NCBI GenBank assembly: GCA_947492585.1
Contig: CANLND010000014.1
Span: 43,956 to 107,955 of the forward strand
Length of the DNA stretch: 64,000 bases
Origin: an uncultured Paracoccaceae bacterium
GTDB taxonomy: Bacteria; Pseudomonadota; Alphaproteobacteria; Rhodobacterales; Rhodobacteraceae
Reading direction: 5' to 3'
The position numbers and the translations under genes were made by a program. The notes beneath the pieces were generated by a model. The model saw only the letters and a program-made list of their open reading frames with translations, was not told where the DNA came from and did not search any database. Shown piece by piece: positions 27,336-35,675 of this stretch; position 1 is the stretch's first letter, and each line of letters begins with the position of its first letter.

Positions 27336-27404
27336 ATGGGATTAGTTGATCAGGCCAAGGACAGCCCGACCGTGCTGCATATGGAGCCATGGAATGACGC
27401 GTAA
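27336..27404 (+). other. 22-codon ORF with strong ribosome site, overlapping the next sulfotransferase start
   Basis: AGAAGGA at 27321-27327 sits eight bases before an ATG that opens MGLVDQAKDSPTVLHMEPWN and stops after two more codons. The following gene starts out of frame inside it, at 27394. It could be a leader peptide giving translational coupling, or the leftover start of a gene lost when the downstream, AT-richer block was inserted. I do not recognise the peptide. Confidence 0.4.
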
Positions 27405-28272
27405 TGTGAACCTCTTTATCATTGGTGTTCAAAAATGTGGCACAACGTCTTTGGCGGATCTGCTCAACAGCCATCCAGAGGTTTTCATTCCCTCGATTAA
27501 AGAAACTTATTTCTTTTGCCTTGATGAAAACTACGCCAACGGCCCGGATTGGTATGAGCAGGAGTTTTATGCGACCTCAAAATCTCAGGCCGCGCGTTGG
27601 CGGGGGGACGCCACTCCGTTTTATCTGGCAGATCGCCCGGCCTTGGAGCGTATTGCTGAATATGCGGCTGACGATACACGATTCCTCGTCATCCTACGGG
27701 ATCCGGTGAAACGGGCCATTTCTGCATTTCAGCACCAGCAACGGATGGGACATGAAAGTCTCGAGTTGGCAGAGGCTCTTCAGGCAGAGACAGGCCGTAT
27801 TGCGGAAGGCCGAGAGGCAAAAGGGCGCTGGTGGCGGCATGCCTATACAAATGTCGGACTCTATGGGGCCCAACTTGAGAGCGCTTTGGAGGTCATTGAT
27901 CGCAAAAACCTTATGGTACTGCGACAGGATGAATTGAGTGATACAGGCGCAGTGCAAAATAAATTGGCTGCGTTTCTGGAGCTTGCAGCGCCTTTCCCGG
28001 ATCTTAAGGAAAGCAAATCAAACCCGGCAGCCATGCCGAGATTTGGCCTTCTCAATACTATTTTGACCCGTCCTAATCCTGTCAAATCTTTGGTGCGAAC
28101 AATTGTACCGCGCGAATTGCGCACAAAAATTGGCATGGCTCTGGATCGGCTGAACTCCAAGCCGGTTGGCCGGATCGATGTGGACGCTGAGGTGAAAGAC
28201 CAGCTTTGGCAACAGTTTGACGCAGATCAGAAGAAATTAAATGCCTTGGGGTTTCACTCTCATAAGGCTTGA
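27394..28272 (+). CDS. Sulfotransferase family protein
   Basis: A 292-residue protein from ATG 27394, seven bases after GGAG. It has the PAPS-binding loop GVQKCGTTSLADLL (about residues 10-23), the partner motif LRDPVKRAISAFQHQ (about 95-110) and the intervening RGDATPFYL. The open frame extends upstream but only through poorly conserved sequence. The DNA is AT-richer than the genes before it: a counted 60-base line at 27,961 has 29 G+C, against 36 at 26,881. This suggests different ancestry. It overlaps or abuts the flippase gene and belongs to the same unit. Acceptor unknown. Confidence 0.82.
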   Translation: MTRNVNLFIIGVQKCGTTSLADLLNSHPEVFIPSIKETYFFCLDENYANGPDWYEQEFYATSKSQAARWRGDATPFYLADRPALERIAEYAADDTRFLVILRDPVKRAISAFQHQQRMGHESLELAEALQAETGRIAEGREAKGRWWRHAYTNVGLYGAQLESALEVIDRKNLMVLRQDELSDTGAVQNKLAAFLELAAPFPDLKESKSNPAAMPRFGLLNTILTRPNPVKSLVRTIVPRELRTKIGMALDRLNSKPVGRIDVDAEVKDQLWQQFDADQKKLNALGFHSHKA

Positions 28273-28280
28273 GGAACGCA

Positions 28281-29477
28281 ATGCGCCTAATTCACCAAGT
28301 TGGCAGCCTCGGCACAGCTAATATCATCTATTTGTTGTGCCAGTTTGGCATTTTGTCCTTGTTGGCCCGACTGACCACGCCTGAAACCGTCTCGGCGTTT
28401 GGCTTTGTTATGGGAGTGGTTCAGCCATTGTTCATGCTGTTACGCATGGGGCTTCGCTCTAACTTGGCCACAGATGCAAAACGTGAGTTTTCATTTGAAA
28501 CTTTTTTGACCATTCGCGTGATTGCATCCCTTCTGCTGTTTGTTCTGCCGGTGATGATCATATGGACGGTTCGGCCTGAATATCTGGTGCTGGCGGTGCC
28601 GATTGCGTTGATGAATGCCGCCGAGTCCCATTCGGACCTGTGTTATGGCGCCCTGCAGCGGGCCGGACGCCCGCAGATTGTAGCGCGGTCGATGCTGATC
28701 CGTGGACCGGCTGCGCTTTTGCTGTTTGGCACCATTTTATATGTGACACGCGACGCTCAGATCGCCTTTTGGGCCCAGACTGTTGTATGGATTTTGGTGC
28801 AGGTCTTTCACGACTTCCCTGGCGTTCGGCAGGCCGGTGAGACACTTGCGCTGGATCGGGATTTTCGACGGATTGCGGCGCTGACCCGCAACACAAGTTT
28901 ATTGGGACTTGGGCAATTCTTTGCTTCGCTCCAAACCAATGTACCGCGTTTTTTTGTAGAAACAATTCTGGGCACTGTGGCGATGTCACTGTTTACAACG
29001 GTGTCGGCGTTGCAGCCTGCCGCAGTCAGCCTGTTCATCACGCTTGAGCAGGCCCTTGGCTGGCGCCTCAGCCAGATTTGGGTTGAGGGGCGGTCCTCGG
29101 CCTTTTATGCGATGCTTCGGAAAATGCTGTGTATTGCTATTGGCGTTGCCGGCCTGGGTATTTGCTTGTCGTTTGTCATTGCCAAGCCGTTATTGCTGCT
29201 GGCCTTTGGCCCAGATTATGTTGCGGCCTCGCCGTTGCTGATCTGGTTTGCAGTTGCGATTGGTATCCAGCTGGTCTCAAGTGTGTTGCAAACAGCGATC
29301 ACCGCACAGCGGCGTTTTTCATCACTTGGCGGGGTGCAGCTTGGCGCGCTGTGTCTGACAGTGCCAAGCACCTATATTGGCGTGATGGCATATGGGCTGG
29401 AGGGGGCAGGCATGGCGATTGCTTTGGTCATGTTGCTACGTACATTGTTCTTTGCTGTGGTGTTGAAGCGGGGGTAG
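28281..29477 (+). CDS. Polysaccharide flippase (Wzx/MATE-like, MOP superfamily)
   Basis: A 398-residue, almost fully hydrophobic protein with about 12 helices. AGGA precedes ATG 28281. The order of helices and the loop GLRSNLATDAKREF (about 58-72) resemble O-antigen flippases with a PST or MVIN-type fold; no enzymatic motif is present. It would move the finished repeat unit across the inner membrane. It is the last plus-strand gene before a convergent unit that contains the polymerase, and the two probably serve the same polymer. Confidence 0.78.
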   Translation: MRLIHQVGSLGTANIIYLLCQFGILSLLARLTTPETVSAFGFVMGVVQPLFMLLRMGLRSNLATDAKREFSFETFLTIRVIASLLLFVLPVMIIWTVRPEYLVLAVPIALMNAAESHSDLCYGALQRAGRPQIVARSMLIRGPAALLLFGTILYVTRDAQIAFWAQTVVWILVQVFHDFPGVRQAGETLALDRDFRRIAALTRNTSLLGLGQFFASLQTNVPRFFVETILGTVAMSLFTTVSALQPAAVSLFITLEQALGWRLSQIWVEGRSSAFYAMLRKMLCIAIGVAGLGICLSFVIAKPLLLLAFGPDYVAASPLLIWFAVAIGIQLVSSVLQTAITAQRRFSSLGGVQLGALCLTVPSTYIGVMAYGLEGAGMAIALVMLLRTLFFAVVLKRG

Positions 29478-29513
29478 TGTCAGGGCATCCTTTTGTTCAA
29501 CGGCCTGCAGGCG

Positions 29514-30830
29514 CTATTTTGAACGGGAGACTTGGGCCACCCAGATTTGGGCCAGAAATAATGGAACCAGATAGAGAAAGACATATTGGGGAAACCCCAT
29601 ACTGATCCCACCTTCAAACATGAAAAAGACCAGTACAGGCCCAATCGAGCATTTCCAGGCGCTGTTTTCCAGTTTGTCAAAGGCCGTATCAAACGCCCGC
29701 ATCAACAGACCGGAAATCCAGCCCCCGATTGGTATGCCCCAAACGCTGAAATTGACATACCACGATCCAGGCGTGGTGACAGGCCAGCCATTGACGGTCC
29801 AGGGTTGGTAGATTTGCCGAAACCAACCGCCAATATGAAAGGTCTCTTTATCTGGATAAAGGGACCGTGGGACCCAACTGAGCAGGCCATTGATGAAGTC
29901 CTGCGCCCATCTGAATTCAAAAAGAACTCCTGAATCGCGAAGGGCCAGCAGTAAGGCGTCAAATTCAACCAAATGCAGTGAGGTCGAAAGATTGAGCCAG
30001 AAGTCGGTGTTGGCCACAATCTCATTGCCCGTGGCTTCTGACACAAGCGCAAGCCTGAGCAATTTCAGACCTTGCAGAAGTGTCGCGGCAGAAGCGCCAA
30101 CCAACAAAAACGTCATGGGTTTGATTTTGCGGATGTATAGATGCCACGCCAGCATATAGCCCAGAAAAATCAGTGCGAGCGCATATCGGTTGCCCCATGC
30201 GAAATTGGCCGCAAGCGTCATGATCACCATCGCAAGATAGATCAGGGTCATACGGGGCAGTTGAATGCGCCCTGTCGCACTGAACTTAATCGATGAAATA
30301 AATGCGTAGTAGGACAGCATACAGGCGATAACACCCAATGTCCGAATGGCATAAGAGCCGGTTAAGGACTTTGACACTTTGACGGCAAAGGTGAAATTCG
30401 CCACTCCGCCAAAGGAGGCAATCAACCAGGCCGTGCCGCCTACCGCAACAAGGAAAGGCGGCAGAATGGCAAGTAATACGCCACGTGGGGGGCTCTTAGG
30501 ATCTGGTGAGGGATCTCGACTGGGAAACAGAGGTGAAACCAGTCGTGCTAAGGGAGCATTGAATGAATAACTCAACATTGTGACCACAAGCCAGGTGATC
30601 AAAACCAAGTTGGCAGCGCCAATCAGCGCCCATTCCGTTTTCATGAAATAATTTTCAGGAAACGGGGTGGCCAGACCCCAAAAGTAGAGCACCTGGCGTA
30701 GGCTTGTGACAATCGTAAGGACAGTTGCAAAGGCGATCAAAGACAGGCGCCGGTGTTTTAACCCCTGAACCAATGTCATCATAAGCAAGGTTGTATAGGC
30801 AGCCCAGGTGGCAATGGCAAAAACGATCAT
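29514..30830 (-). CDS. Oligosaccharide repeat-unit polymerase (Wzy-like)
   Basis: A 438-residue membrane protein with about 11 helices. A large periplasmic loop around 290-380 contains WVPRSLYPDKE and TTPGSWYVNFSVWGIPIGG. The Pro-Gly-x-x-Tyr-x-Asn-Phe-x-x-x-Gly pattern in that loop is common in repeat-unit polymerases of the Wzy/EpsG type. No cytoplasmic domain is seen. Its start overlaps the upstream glycosyltransferase stop (ATGA on the minus strand). Composition is again about half G+C (30 of 60 in a counted line at 30,301), lower than the flanks. Confidence 0.78.
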   Translation of the reverse strand: MIVFAIATWAAYTTLLMMTLVQGLKHRRLSLIAFATVLTIVTSLRQVLYFWGLATPFPENYFMKTEWALIGAANLVLITWLVVTMLSYSFNAPLARLVSPLFPSRDPSPDPKSPPRGVLLAILPPFLVAVGGTAWLIASFGGVANFTFAVKVSKSLTGSYAIRTLGVIACMLSYYAFISSIKFSATGRIQLPRMTLIYLAMVIMTLAANFAWGNRYALALIFLGYMLAWHLYIRKIKPMTFLLVGASAATLLQGLKLLRLALVSEATGNEIVANTDFWLNLSTSLHLVEFDALLLALRDSGVLFEFRWAQDFINGLLSWVPRSLYPDKETFHIGGWFRQIYQPWTVNGWPVTTPGSWYVNFSVWGIPIGGWISGLLMRAFDTAFDKLENSAWKCSIGPVLVFFMFEGGISMGFPQYVFLYLVPLFLAQIWVAQVSRSK

Positions 30831-32044
30831 GCGGCTTGGGTCCGGGGGGGCAAGAGCTGATCGTAAATCTGCAATAACCGATCCAGGTGGGCCTCGGGGG
30901 CCAGTGCGTCCAGCGATGCGGCCGTCGCATCAAAGGTCAGCTCTTTGGCTTTTTGCAGGGCCGCGGTCAGGGCCGCGACGGTTGGCTGCTCATAAAACAC
31001 GCCGGTTTTGCCATCGGTGACACATTCCACAGCGGCGCTCCAGGTGCCGCAGACCACCGGCACGTCGCGCGCCAGGGCTTCAAGCGGGGTGAGCGGTTGG
31101 CCTTCGTACCACAGGCTGGGAAACACCAACGCGCGGGCGCGGCCCAGCCAGGCCTGGACCTCGGCCGGGGACTGCCAGCCGAGGATTTCGGCCTCGGGGT
31201 TGGCCTGACGGATGGCATCCGCTTCGGCACCATCGCCCACAAACACCGCGCGCACCCCGGCCTGTTTCGCCGCCTTGGCAAACATCAAACCGCCTTTTTC
31301 CGGGTTCAGGCGCCCCACAAACAAAAACACATCATTGTTTGCGGCCTGCACCGGCGGGCCTTCGGGGCGTACAATTGGATTGGGCACATGATGCAATCGG
31401 GTGTCTGCCGACAGATAAGGTGCCATCACCCGGCGCTGGGTTTCTGAGATATAGATCACATCCTGCATCTGGCTGGGGATCTTGCCCAGATGCCAGGTGG
31501 CCGCCTGACGCGCCACACGCCAGATTTTATGCGCCGGGTGGCGCACATCGCAGTTGCTGGTCAGGCATTTGCGGCTCAGGGCTTTGTGCGGGCAGATTTC
31601 ATTGCGCTGATAGTTGTAAAATCCGCCATTGGGGCAGGCCAGAAAATATTCATGCATGGTATAGACCGCGCGCAATGGCCCATGGGTCAAGACAGGCCCA
31701 ATCGAGGGCGACAGCGCCTTGGCATAGCCATGACAATGCAGCACGGTGGTTTGGGGATCAAAACTGGCGGCCAGCTTGGTCAGGCGGGCCTTGGCGGTGG
31801 TGTTCCAGATGCCACGGGTCATGGCCTGCAGGCGCGAGCCCTCGTTCAGGATGTCATTTTGACCCAACAGTTCCAGCGTGATCCGCGGATGGTCCAGGGC
31901 AGGATCTGGCGTGCCGACGGCAGCAAAGAAGGTCACATCGATCCCCGCATTCGCCAGAAGCCGGGCGCTGTCGATGGCCACCTTGGCCTGGCCCCCGTTG
32001 ATGCCTGCAAAATCCGACACCATCAGAACCGATGTGAGCGCCAT
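30827..32044 (-). CDS. Glycosyltransferase family 4
   Basis: A 405-residue GT-B enzyme from the ATG at 32044, seven bases after AGGAG. The N-domain begins TSVLMVSDFAGINGGQAKV. A cysteine-containing insert (MHEYFLACPNGGFYNYQ, CPHKALSRKCLTSNC) is typical of a GT4 subgroup in capsule loci. The C-domain shows FLFVGRLNPEKGGLMFAKA and donor motif EGQPLTPLEALARDVPVVCG. A weak promoter lies 60-90 bases upstream. It forms a two-gene unit with the polymerase. Confidence 0.85.
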   Translation of the reverse strand: MALTSVLMVSDFAGINGGQAKVAIDSARLLANAGIDVTFFAAVGTPDPALDHPRITLELLGQNDILNEGSRLQAMTRGIWNTTAKARLTKLAASFDPQTTVLHCHGYAKALSPSIGPVLTHGPLRAVYTMHEYFLACPNGGFYNYQRNEICPHKALSRKCLTSNCDVRHPAHKIWRVARQAATWHLGKIPSQMQDVIYISETQRRVMAPYLSADTRLHHVPNPIVRPEGPPVQAANNDVFLFVGRLNPEKGGLMFAKAAKQAGVRAVFVGDGAEADAIRQANPEAEILGWQSPAEVQAWLGRARALVFPSLWYEGQPLTPLEALARDVPVVCGTWSAAVECVTDGKTGVFYEQPTVAALTAALQKAKELTFDATAASLDALAPEAHLDRLLQIYDQLLPPRTQAA

Positions 32045-32103
32045 GCTGTATCTCCTGTCCGGCAAAAAGGCACGATCGGTGGATCAAGTGCCTGTCAGGA
32101 CTG

Positions 32104-32131
32104 TGTTTAAGCGGGGTTTGTCTCAGGTCAA
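32104..32131 (-). promoter_or_regulatory. Possible sigma-70 promoter for the minus-strand glycosyltransferase
   Basis: On the minus strand TTGACC (32131-32126) is followed 16 bases later by TAAACA (32109-32104). The -10 is a poor match. It lies 60 bases ahead of the ATG at 32044. Confidence 0.25.
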
Positions 32132-32223
32132 GGCCGCCTTGAGCGCTTGTGTCGTTTTCCGCGCATCTTTGCTGCGGATCGCGTGATCTGCCTCTTTTTT
32201 GCAGCCGCTCTGACGGTATGGCC

Positions 32224-32256
32224 AAAAAAAAACGGGCAGCCAAATCAGGCTGCCCG
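32224..32256 (-). terminator. Rho-independent terminator of the RTX-repeat gene
   Basis: Read on the minus strand, CGGGCAGCC and GGCTGCCCG form a perfect nine-base stem with a six-base loop, followed by nine T residues. It lies 30 bases after the stop at 32286. Confidence 0.93.
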
Positions 32257-32285
32257 CAGGGGGTACATGGATGCAAAGGGCGGGA

Positions 32286-34211
32286 TTAACCCAGCAGCAC
32301 ATCCGAGAAGAGGAAGACGTCTTCGCTGCCGTCATCATAGATGGTGACGCGGGTGGTCACCTCACCGGCGTCATCAAAGACTTCGGTGATGCTGGTCCAG
32401 TCATAGGCATCGTCTTTGTCTGTGGTGGTCGCCACCAACAGCAGGCCATCATCATAGGTTTCACGCGCTTCGCGACCGTCATCATAGACAGTGGTCTTAC
32501 TGGCCAGTTGGCCAAAGTCGTTGTATTGATCTGCGATGAAGGCCCATTCAAAGACATCAGCGCTGTCTTCGCGAGTTTCAGACATCAAGGCGCCATAGTC
32601 AAATTCACTGGTCCGGATTACCCCGTTGTTCTGCTCCACTTCACGCGTTTTCAGACCACCATATTCATAGCTGTCTTCTTGCACGCGCCCATCATCCCAA
32701 GTGATAGAGACCGTGCTGAGATCGCCGTTTTCGTCAAAGGATCTTGTGCGCGATGCCCAGCTTTCAACATTCCCTGTATCAATACTGCTGCTGCTGCTGG
32801 CGACACCCTCAACAAAAGTCAGTGTTTCAACGGTGCCATTGTCAAAGGTGGTGACGCGTTCGGTAATCACACCGTTTTCGTCAAAGGATTCAACTTTTTG
32901 ATCCCAAGCATTCGCATTTAGTAGATCCAAATGCACAGAACCTGTGGGGAGCCCATCAGCAAAGGTAAATGTTTTTTCAGAGCCATCATCGAAGGTGACA
33001 ATACGAGCAACCGCTACGCCATTTTCATGGGTGGTTGTCGCAACGCGTCCGTCGTCAAATGTGGCAACCGTGGTTTCAAGCTTGTCCTCATCATCATAGG
33101 TGAAGACCTGAGTATAGGAAATCCCATTGCTGTCAGTCCCTTCCCGAGAGACGACAAGATCACCTTCGTAGGTTGAGGTATGGGAACGACCATCATCAAA
33201 AGACACCGCAACAGACAGCCGTGTTCCGGCTTCGTTGTAAGTGGTGGTGCGCTCGTACCAATCTGTCGCATCAGAATAATCATAGATGGTAAGGGTTTCG
33301 CGCGAACCACTGGCAAAGAAGGTGCTGGTGCGCTGGCTGCCATCATCCATATAGAGCGTACGGGTGGTCAGTACACCACTTTCACTGTCATATTGTTCGT
33401 CGATTGATGACCAGTCATATATGTCACCATTATCATATGTGTACCGGTAGGTCAGTACACCTTCTTCGTAGGAGCTGCTTTGCCAGCGGCCATCATCAAA
33501 AGTGATGCTTTGGTCGCTGATCTCTCCGGTTTCTGAAGAGTAGTAATTATAGATGCTGGACCAGTCATAGGCATCTGCCGCGTCAAAAATTTCAGCTGTC
33601 CCCAGCACGCCATTCGAGAAAGAGCGGTCGATCTCGCGCCCGTCATCCATCAGCAATGTCTGGGTGCTTTCGACATAGTCCCCGTAGTCATAGGTCACGG
33701 TCTGATTGTAGACCCAGGGTTGGGTGCCTTCGGTGTCAATACGCACGTCGATGGCTTCAAAACCATCGTCATAGAAAATGCGCTCGATACCGGTGATTTC
33801 AATGTTCTGATAAGACGCGGACGCCAGCGTGCCATCCGGATTGACCACCAGATCGGCGTCATTGGCATTAAAATAGCCACTGCTGTAGATCGTGTCATAG
33901 CCGCTGCCACCATCAACCTGCAAAAGACCGTAGCTGGCCAGAAAAAAGGTGTCATTGCCTTCGCCGCCGCGCAATTGGTCATTGCTGCTGCCGGTGCTGG
34001 TCAGCGTGTCATTGCCTTGGCCACCATCCAGAATGTGATTGCCGCTTTCGCCGTCCAGCTGATCGTTGCCCAGGCCGCCGAAAATAAGATCACTGCCACC
34101 ACCACCGGTGATTGTATCATTTCCTGCCCCACCAAGGATGAGATCATCGCTGCCGCCACCGGGAATGGAATCGTCCAGGCCCGTGCCGTTAATAAGGTTC
34201 AATCCTGACAT
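32286..34211 (-). CDS. RTX protein with N-terminal calcium-binding repeats and about nine roughly 50-residue DDG repeats
   Basis: A 641-residue acidic protein. Residues 9-100 are nonapeptide RTX repeats (LGGAGNDTITGGGGSDLIFG and similar), which bind calcium and mark type I secreted proteins. From residue 166 the chain is built of imperfect units that start with Trp (166, 217, 267, 318, 436, 485, 556, 605; Tyr at 366). Each carries a G-x-L/I strand and a hallmark DDGR/S or DNG turn, spaced mostly 48-51 residues; two units hold an extra short module of about 21. I do not recognise this repeat. The C-terminus EDVFLFSDVLLG resembles T1SS signals. No signal peptide is present, and no ABC exporter is in the window. 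It has its own transcription unit and may be a surface or matrix protein retained in the exopolysaccharide. Confidence 0.85.
   Translation of the reverse strand: MSGLNLINGTGLDDSIPGGGSDDLILGGAGNDTITGGGGSDLIFGGLGNDQLDGESGNHILDGGQGNDTLTSTGSSNDQLRGGEGNDTFFLASYGLLQVDGGSGYDTIYSSGYFNANDADLVVNPDGTLASASYQNIEITGIERIFYDDGFEAIDVRIDTEGTQPWVYNQTVTYDYGDYVESTQTLLMDDGREIDRSFSNGVLGTAEIFDAADAYDWSSIYNYYSSETGEISDQSITFDDGRWQSSSYEEGVLTYRYTYDNGDIYDWSSIDEQYDSESGVLTTRTLYMDDGSQRTSTFFASGSRETLTIYDYSDATDWYERTTTYNEAGTRLSVAVSFDDGRSHTSTYEGDLVVSREGTDSNGISYTQVFTYDDEDKLETTVATFDDGRVATTTHENGVAVARIVTFDDGSEKTFTFADGLPTGSVHLDLLNANAWDQKVESFDENGVITERVTTFDNGTVETLTFVEGVASSSSSIDTGNVESWASRTRSFDENGDLSTVSITWDDGRVQEDSYEYGGLKTREVEQNNGVIRTSEFDYGALMSETREDSADVFEWAFIADQYNDFGQLASKTTVYDDGREARETYDDGLLLVATTTDKDDAYDWTSITEVFDDAGEVTTRVTIYDDGSEDVFLFSDVLLG
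32289..33716 (-). repeat. Array of about nine protein-level repeats of 48-51 codons
   Basis: Repeat starts (Trp or Tyr codons) fall at residues 166, 217, 267, 318, 366, 436, 485, 556 and 605 of the RTX protein. Spacings are 51, 50, 51, 48, 70, 49, 71 and 49. DNA identity between units looks low, so the array appears old rather than recently amplified. Confidence 0.75.
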
Positions 34212-34593
34212 TTCAATTCGTCTCCCAAATCATACCCAAGTGAGACATCCAGAAACCGCGTTGTGTTTAAAGCTTTCTTAAAAACAACACAAATATCTAC
34301 CAAACACATAGAATTTTGATGCTTTTCCAGAAAAAGTGGCGTGCAGCTGTAATCGGCTGTCCTTCGCGCCCTTTCTCAGGCAAGTTTTAGCCTTAATTCA
34401 TTCCGGTTTTACTCACCCAAATTGTGTTTTCTGAATGCCGTTACTACCACCGCATGCTTACTGGATCCGGGGGTATCGTTCCAACAAAAAGAATCTTTTT
34501 AACTTGTTTTTAACGAATACGGCGCGGGTGTCACAGCGCCCCGCTGGTGGGGGGCTCAGGCAAGTGCTCCCATCAAAGTGCACCGCGCCGCGG
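34212..34593. other. Intergenic region upstream of the RTX-repeat gene
   Basis: These 382 bases hold no gene. It is AT-rich at 34,265-34,330 and 34,490-34,515, and must contain the promoter of the RTX gene; GGGAG lies ten bases before its ATG. A GC-rich imperfect hairpin near 34,530-34,555 may end the gene at 34594, but has no T-run. Confidence 0.45.
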
Positions 34594-35034
34594 TCAGAAC
34601 CGCAAGGTAAAGCTGCATCCCGCCAGCGTATAGCCGACATCACGCGCTTCAAATCTCCCGGTGTCGCTCAGATCATCATAGGCTTCCTTGGCCAGACCGG
34701 CGGCCAGAGCCGCGGCGCAGCCCTTCCAGAAACTGCCGGTTTTATAGGTGACCAATGCGGAGATAGCCGAGCCTGCCGCCACATGTTGCAGGCGATCATT
34801 CTTGGTCAGCGGGATGGCAAGCACAGACAGGCCACTTTGTAAAACATACCCGTTTTCAAAGCGATAAAGCGGTACGTCTTCGGCATGGGCTGCACGTGAG
34901 GGGCCAAAACCGGCCAACAACGCACAGGTCAGCGAGAGGGCCAGAGGGCGCCGGCAGGCCGCAGACCAAGGGGCGATATGCACCCGCGAAACAGCGCGAG
35001 ATCGGGGGCTGCAAAAAAACGTATCTGTGGTCAT
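34594..35034 (-). CDS. Small exported protein resembling the YfiM/DUF2279 pattern, function unknown
   Basis: A 146-residue protein from the ATG at 35034 (AGAGG six bases upstream). The N-terminus is long and basic, with a hydrophobic core (LALSLTCALLAGFG) ending at AAHAE, so it is exported. The mature part reads TKNDRLQHVAAGSAISALV, FWKGCAAALAAGLAKEAYDD and GRFEARDVGYTLAGC. The ordered Asp, His, Lys-Glu, Asp and Asp-Val residues in short helices resemble small membrane-associated proteins such as E. coli YfiM. This likeness is from memory and moderate. It is a single gene with no operon partner. Confidence 0.58.
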   Translation of the reverse strand: MTTDTFFCSPRSRAVSRVHIAPWSAACRRPLALSLTCALLAGFGPSRAAHAEDVPLYRFENGYVLQSGLSVLAIPLTKNDRLQHVAAGSAISALVTYKTGSFWKGCAAALAAGLAKEAYDDLSDTGRFEARDVGYTLAGCSFTLRF

Positions 35035-35436
35035 CAAGGGCCTCTGGGGAGAAATGGCCCAAGCGGGCGTGTTGATATCTGTGCAGACTGGGTGGGAGGC
35101 TGCGCCCTGTAAACAACCTGCCGACAGGGGGGGGCTTTTTGAAACCTGTTGTGTTCTGTGCACTACAGCGTTTTGAAGGGTGCTCAAAAATTGAGCTTCG
35201 AATCTTGACCGATGTCGGGCAGAGCTCTCCCAACTGCGCGATTTTCAAACAGGCAGGCCGACACCCCATCGCCTGCGGTCGCGGGGAGGGAGAAACAGAA
35301 CGGCAGAAAAGACGCGCCATAAGCCCAAGAGCCTCCGATGCTGCGCGGCTCACAAAAATCTGCAATCGACATCAGGTAAAGCTCAAAGCCACTATGGAGG
35401 CGCGAAATTCACATCTCGATGTGACCTATTCCAACC

Positions 35437-35504
35437 GGCACTGGAAACAAGCCGTGAATATTTCAGCCATTCTTGGATGGCTGTCGATTGCAGTTCCCAG
35501 TGCC
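35437..35504. repeat. Nested inverted repeat, candidate structured RNA or element end
   Basis: GGCACTGGAAAC (35437-35448) pairs with GTTCCCAGTGCC (35493-35504), 11 of 12 positions. Inside it AGCCAT/ATGGCT (35465-35470, 35477-35482) forms a second stem with a six-base loop. No T-run follows. Confidence 0.45.
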
Positions 35505-35547
35505 GCCGGCTGCGCAAAGCAGTAACGTCACCATGTAATGCAATCGT

Positions 35548-35602
35548 AACAAGGCTTGGCACCCCGTAGACCCAAAATATCAAAGGGCTGAAAAGCCTTG
35601 TT
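35548..35602. repeat. Perfect 10-bp inverted repeat
   Basis: AACAAGGCTT (35548-35557) is exactly complementary to AAGCCTTGTT (35593-35602) across 35 bases. It lies 44 bases after the nested repeat and 73 before the HIT gene. Confidence 0.5.
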
Positions 35603-35675
35603 GGTGGGATGAAAACAGGGGCAATGTAGCCGCAGTTCTTTTATCATATTGCTAGAACACAATTGGGTTCGATAC

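Larger units (their letters stand above)
35035..35675. other. Long intergenic region with inverted repeats
   Basis: No supported gene was found in 641 bases. It contains two inverted-repeat structures (35437-35504 and 35548-35602) and the small dyad CACAT/ATGTG near 35,410. It may hold a non-coding RNA or the scar of a lost element. The DNA becomes AT-richer toward the HIT gene. Confidence 0.5.

Noticed and set aside
27336..28272. Frameshifted or broken sulfotransferase
   Set aside because: The gene from 27394 is complete, with both PAPS motifs and its own GGAG site, so the short upstream ORF is not needed for it.
33720..34208. Plus-strand frame over the RTX N-terminus
   Set aside because: Repetitive Ala/Ile-rich antisense of glycine-rich repeats, with no start site.
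35139..35525. 128-codon plus-strand frame in the 35.0-35.7 kb gap
   Set aside because: No ribosome site and no recognisable domain; it runs through the inverted repeats and has mixed composition. Kept as non-coding.
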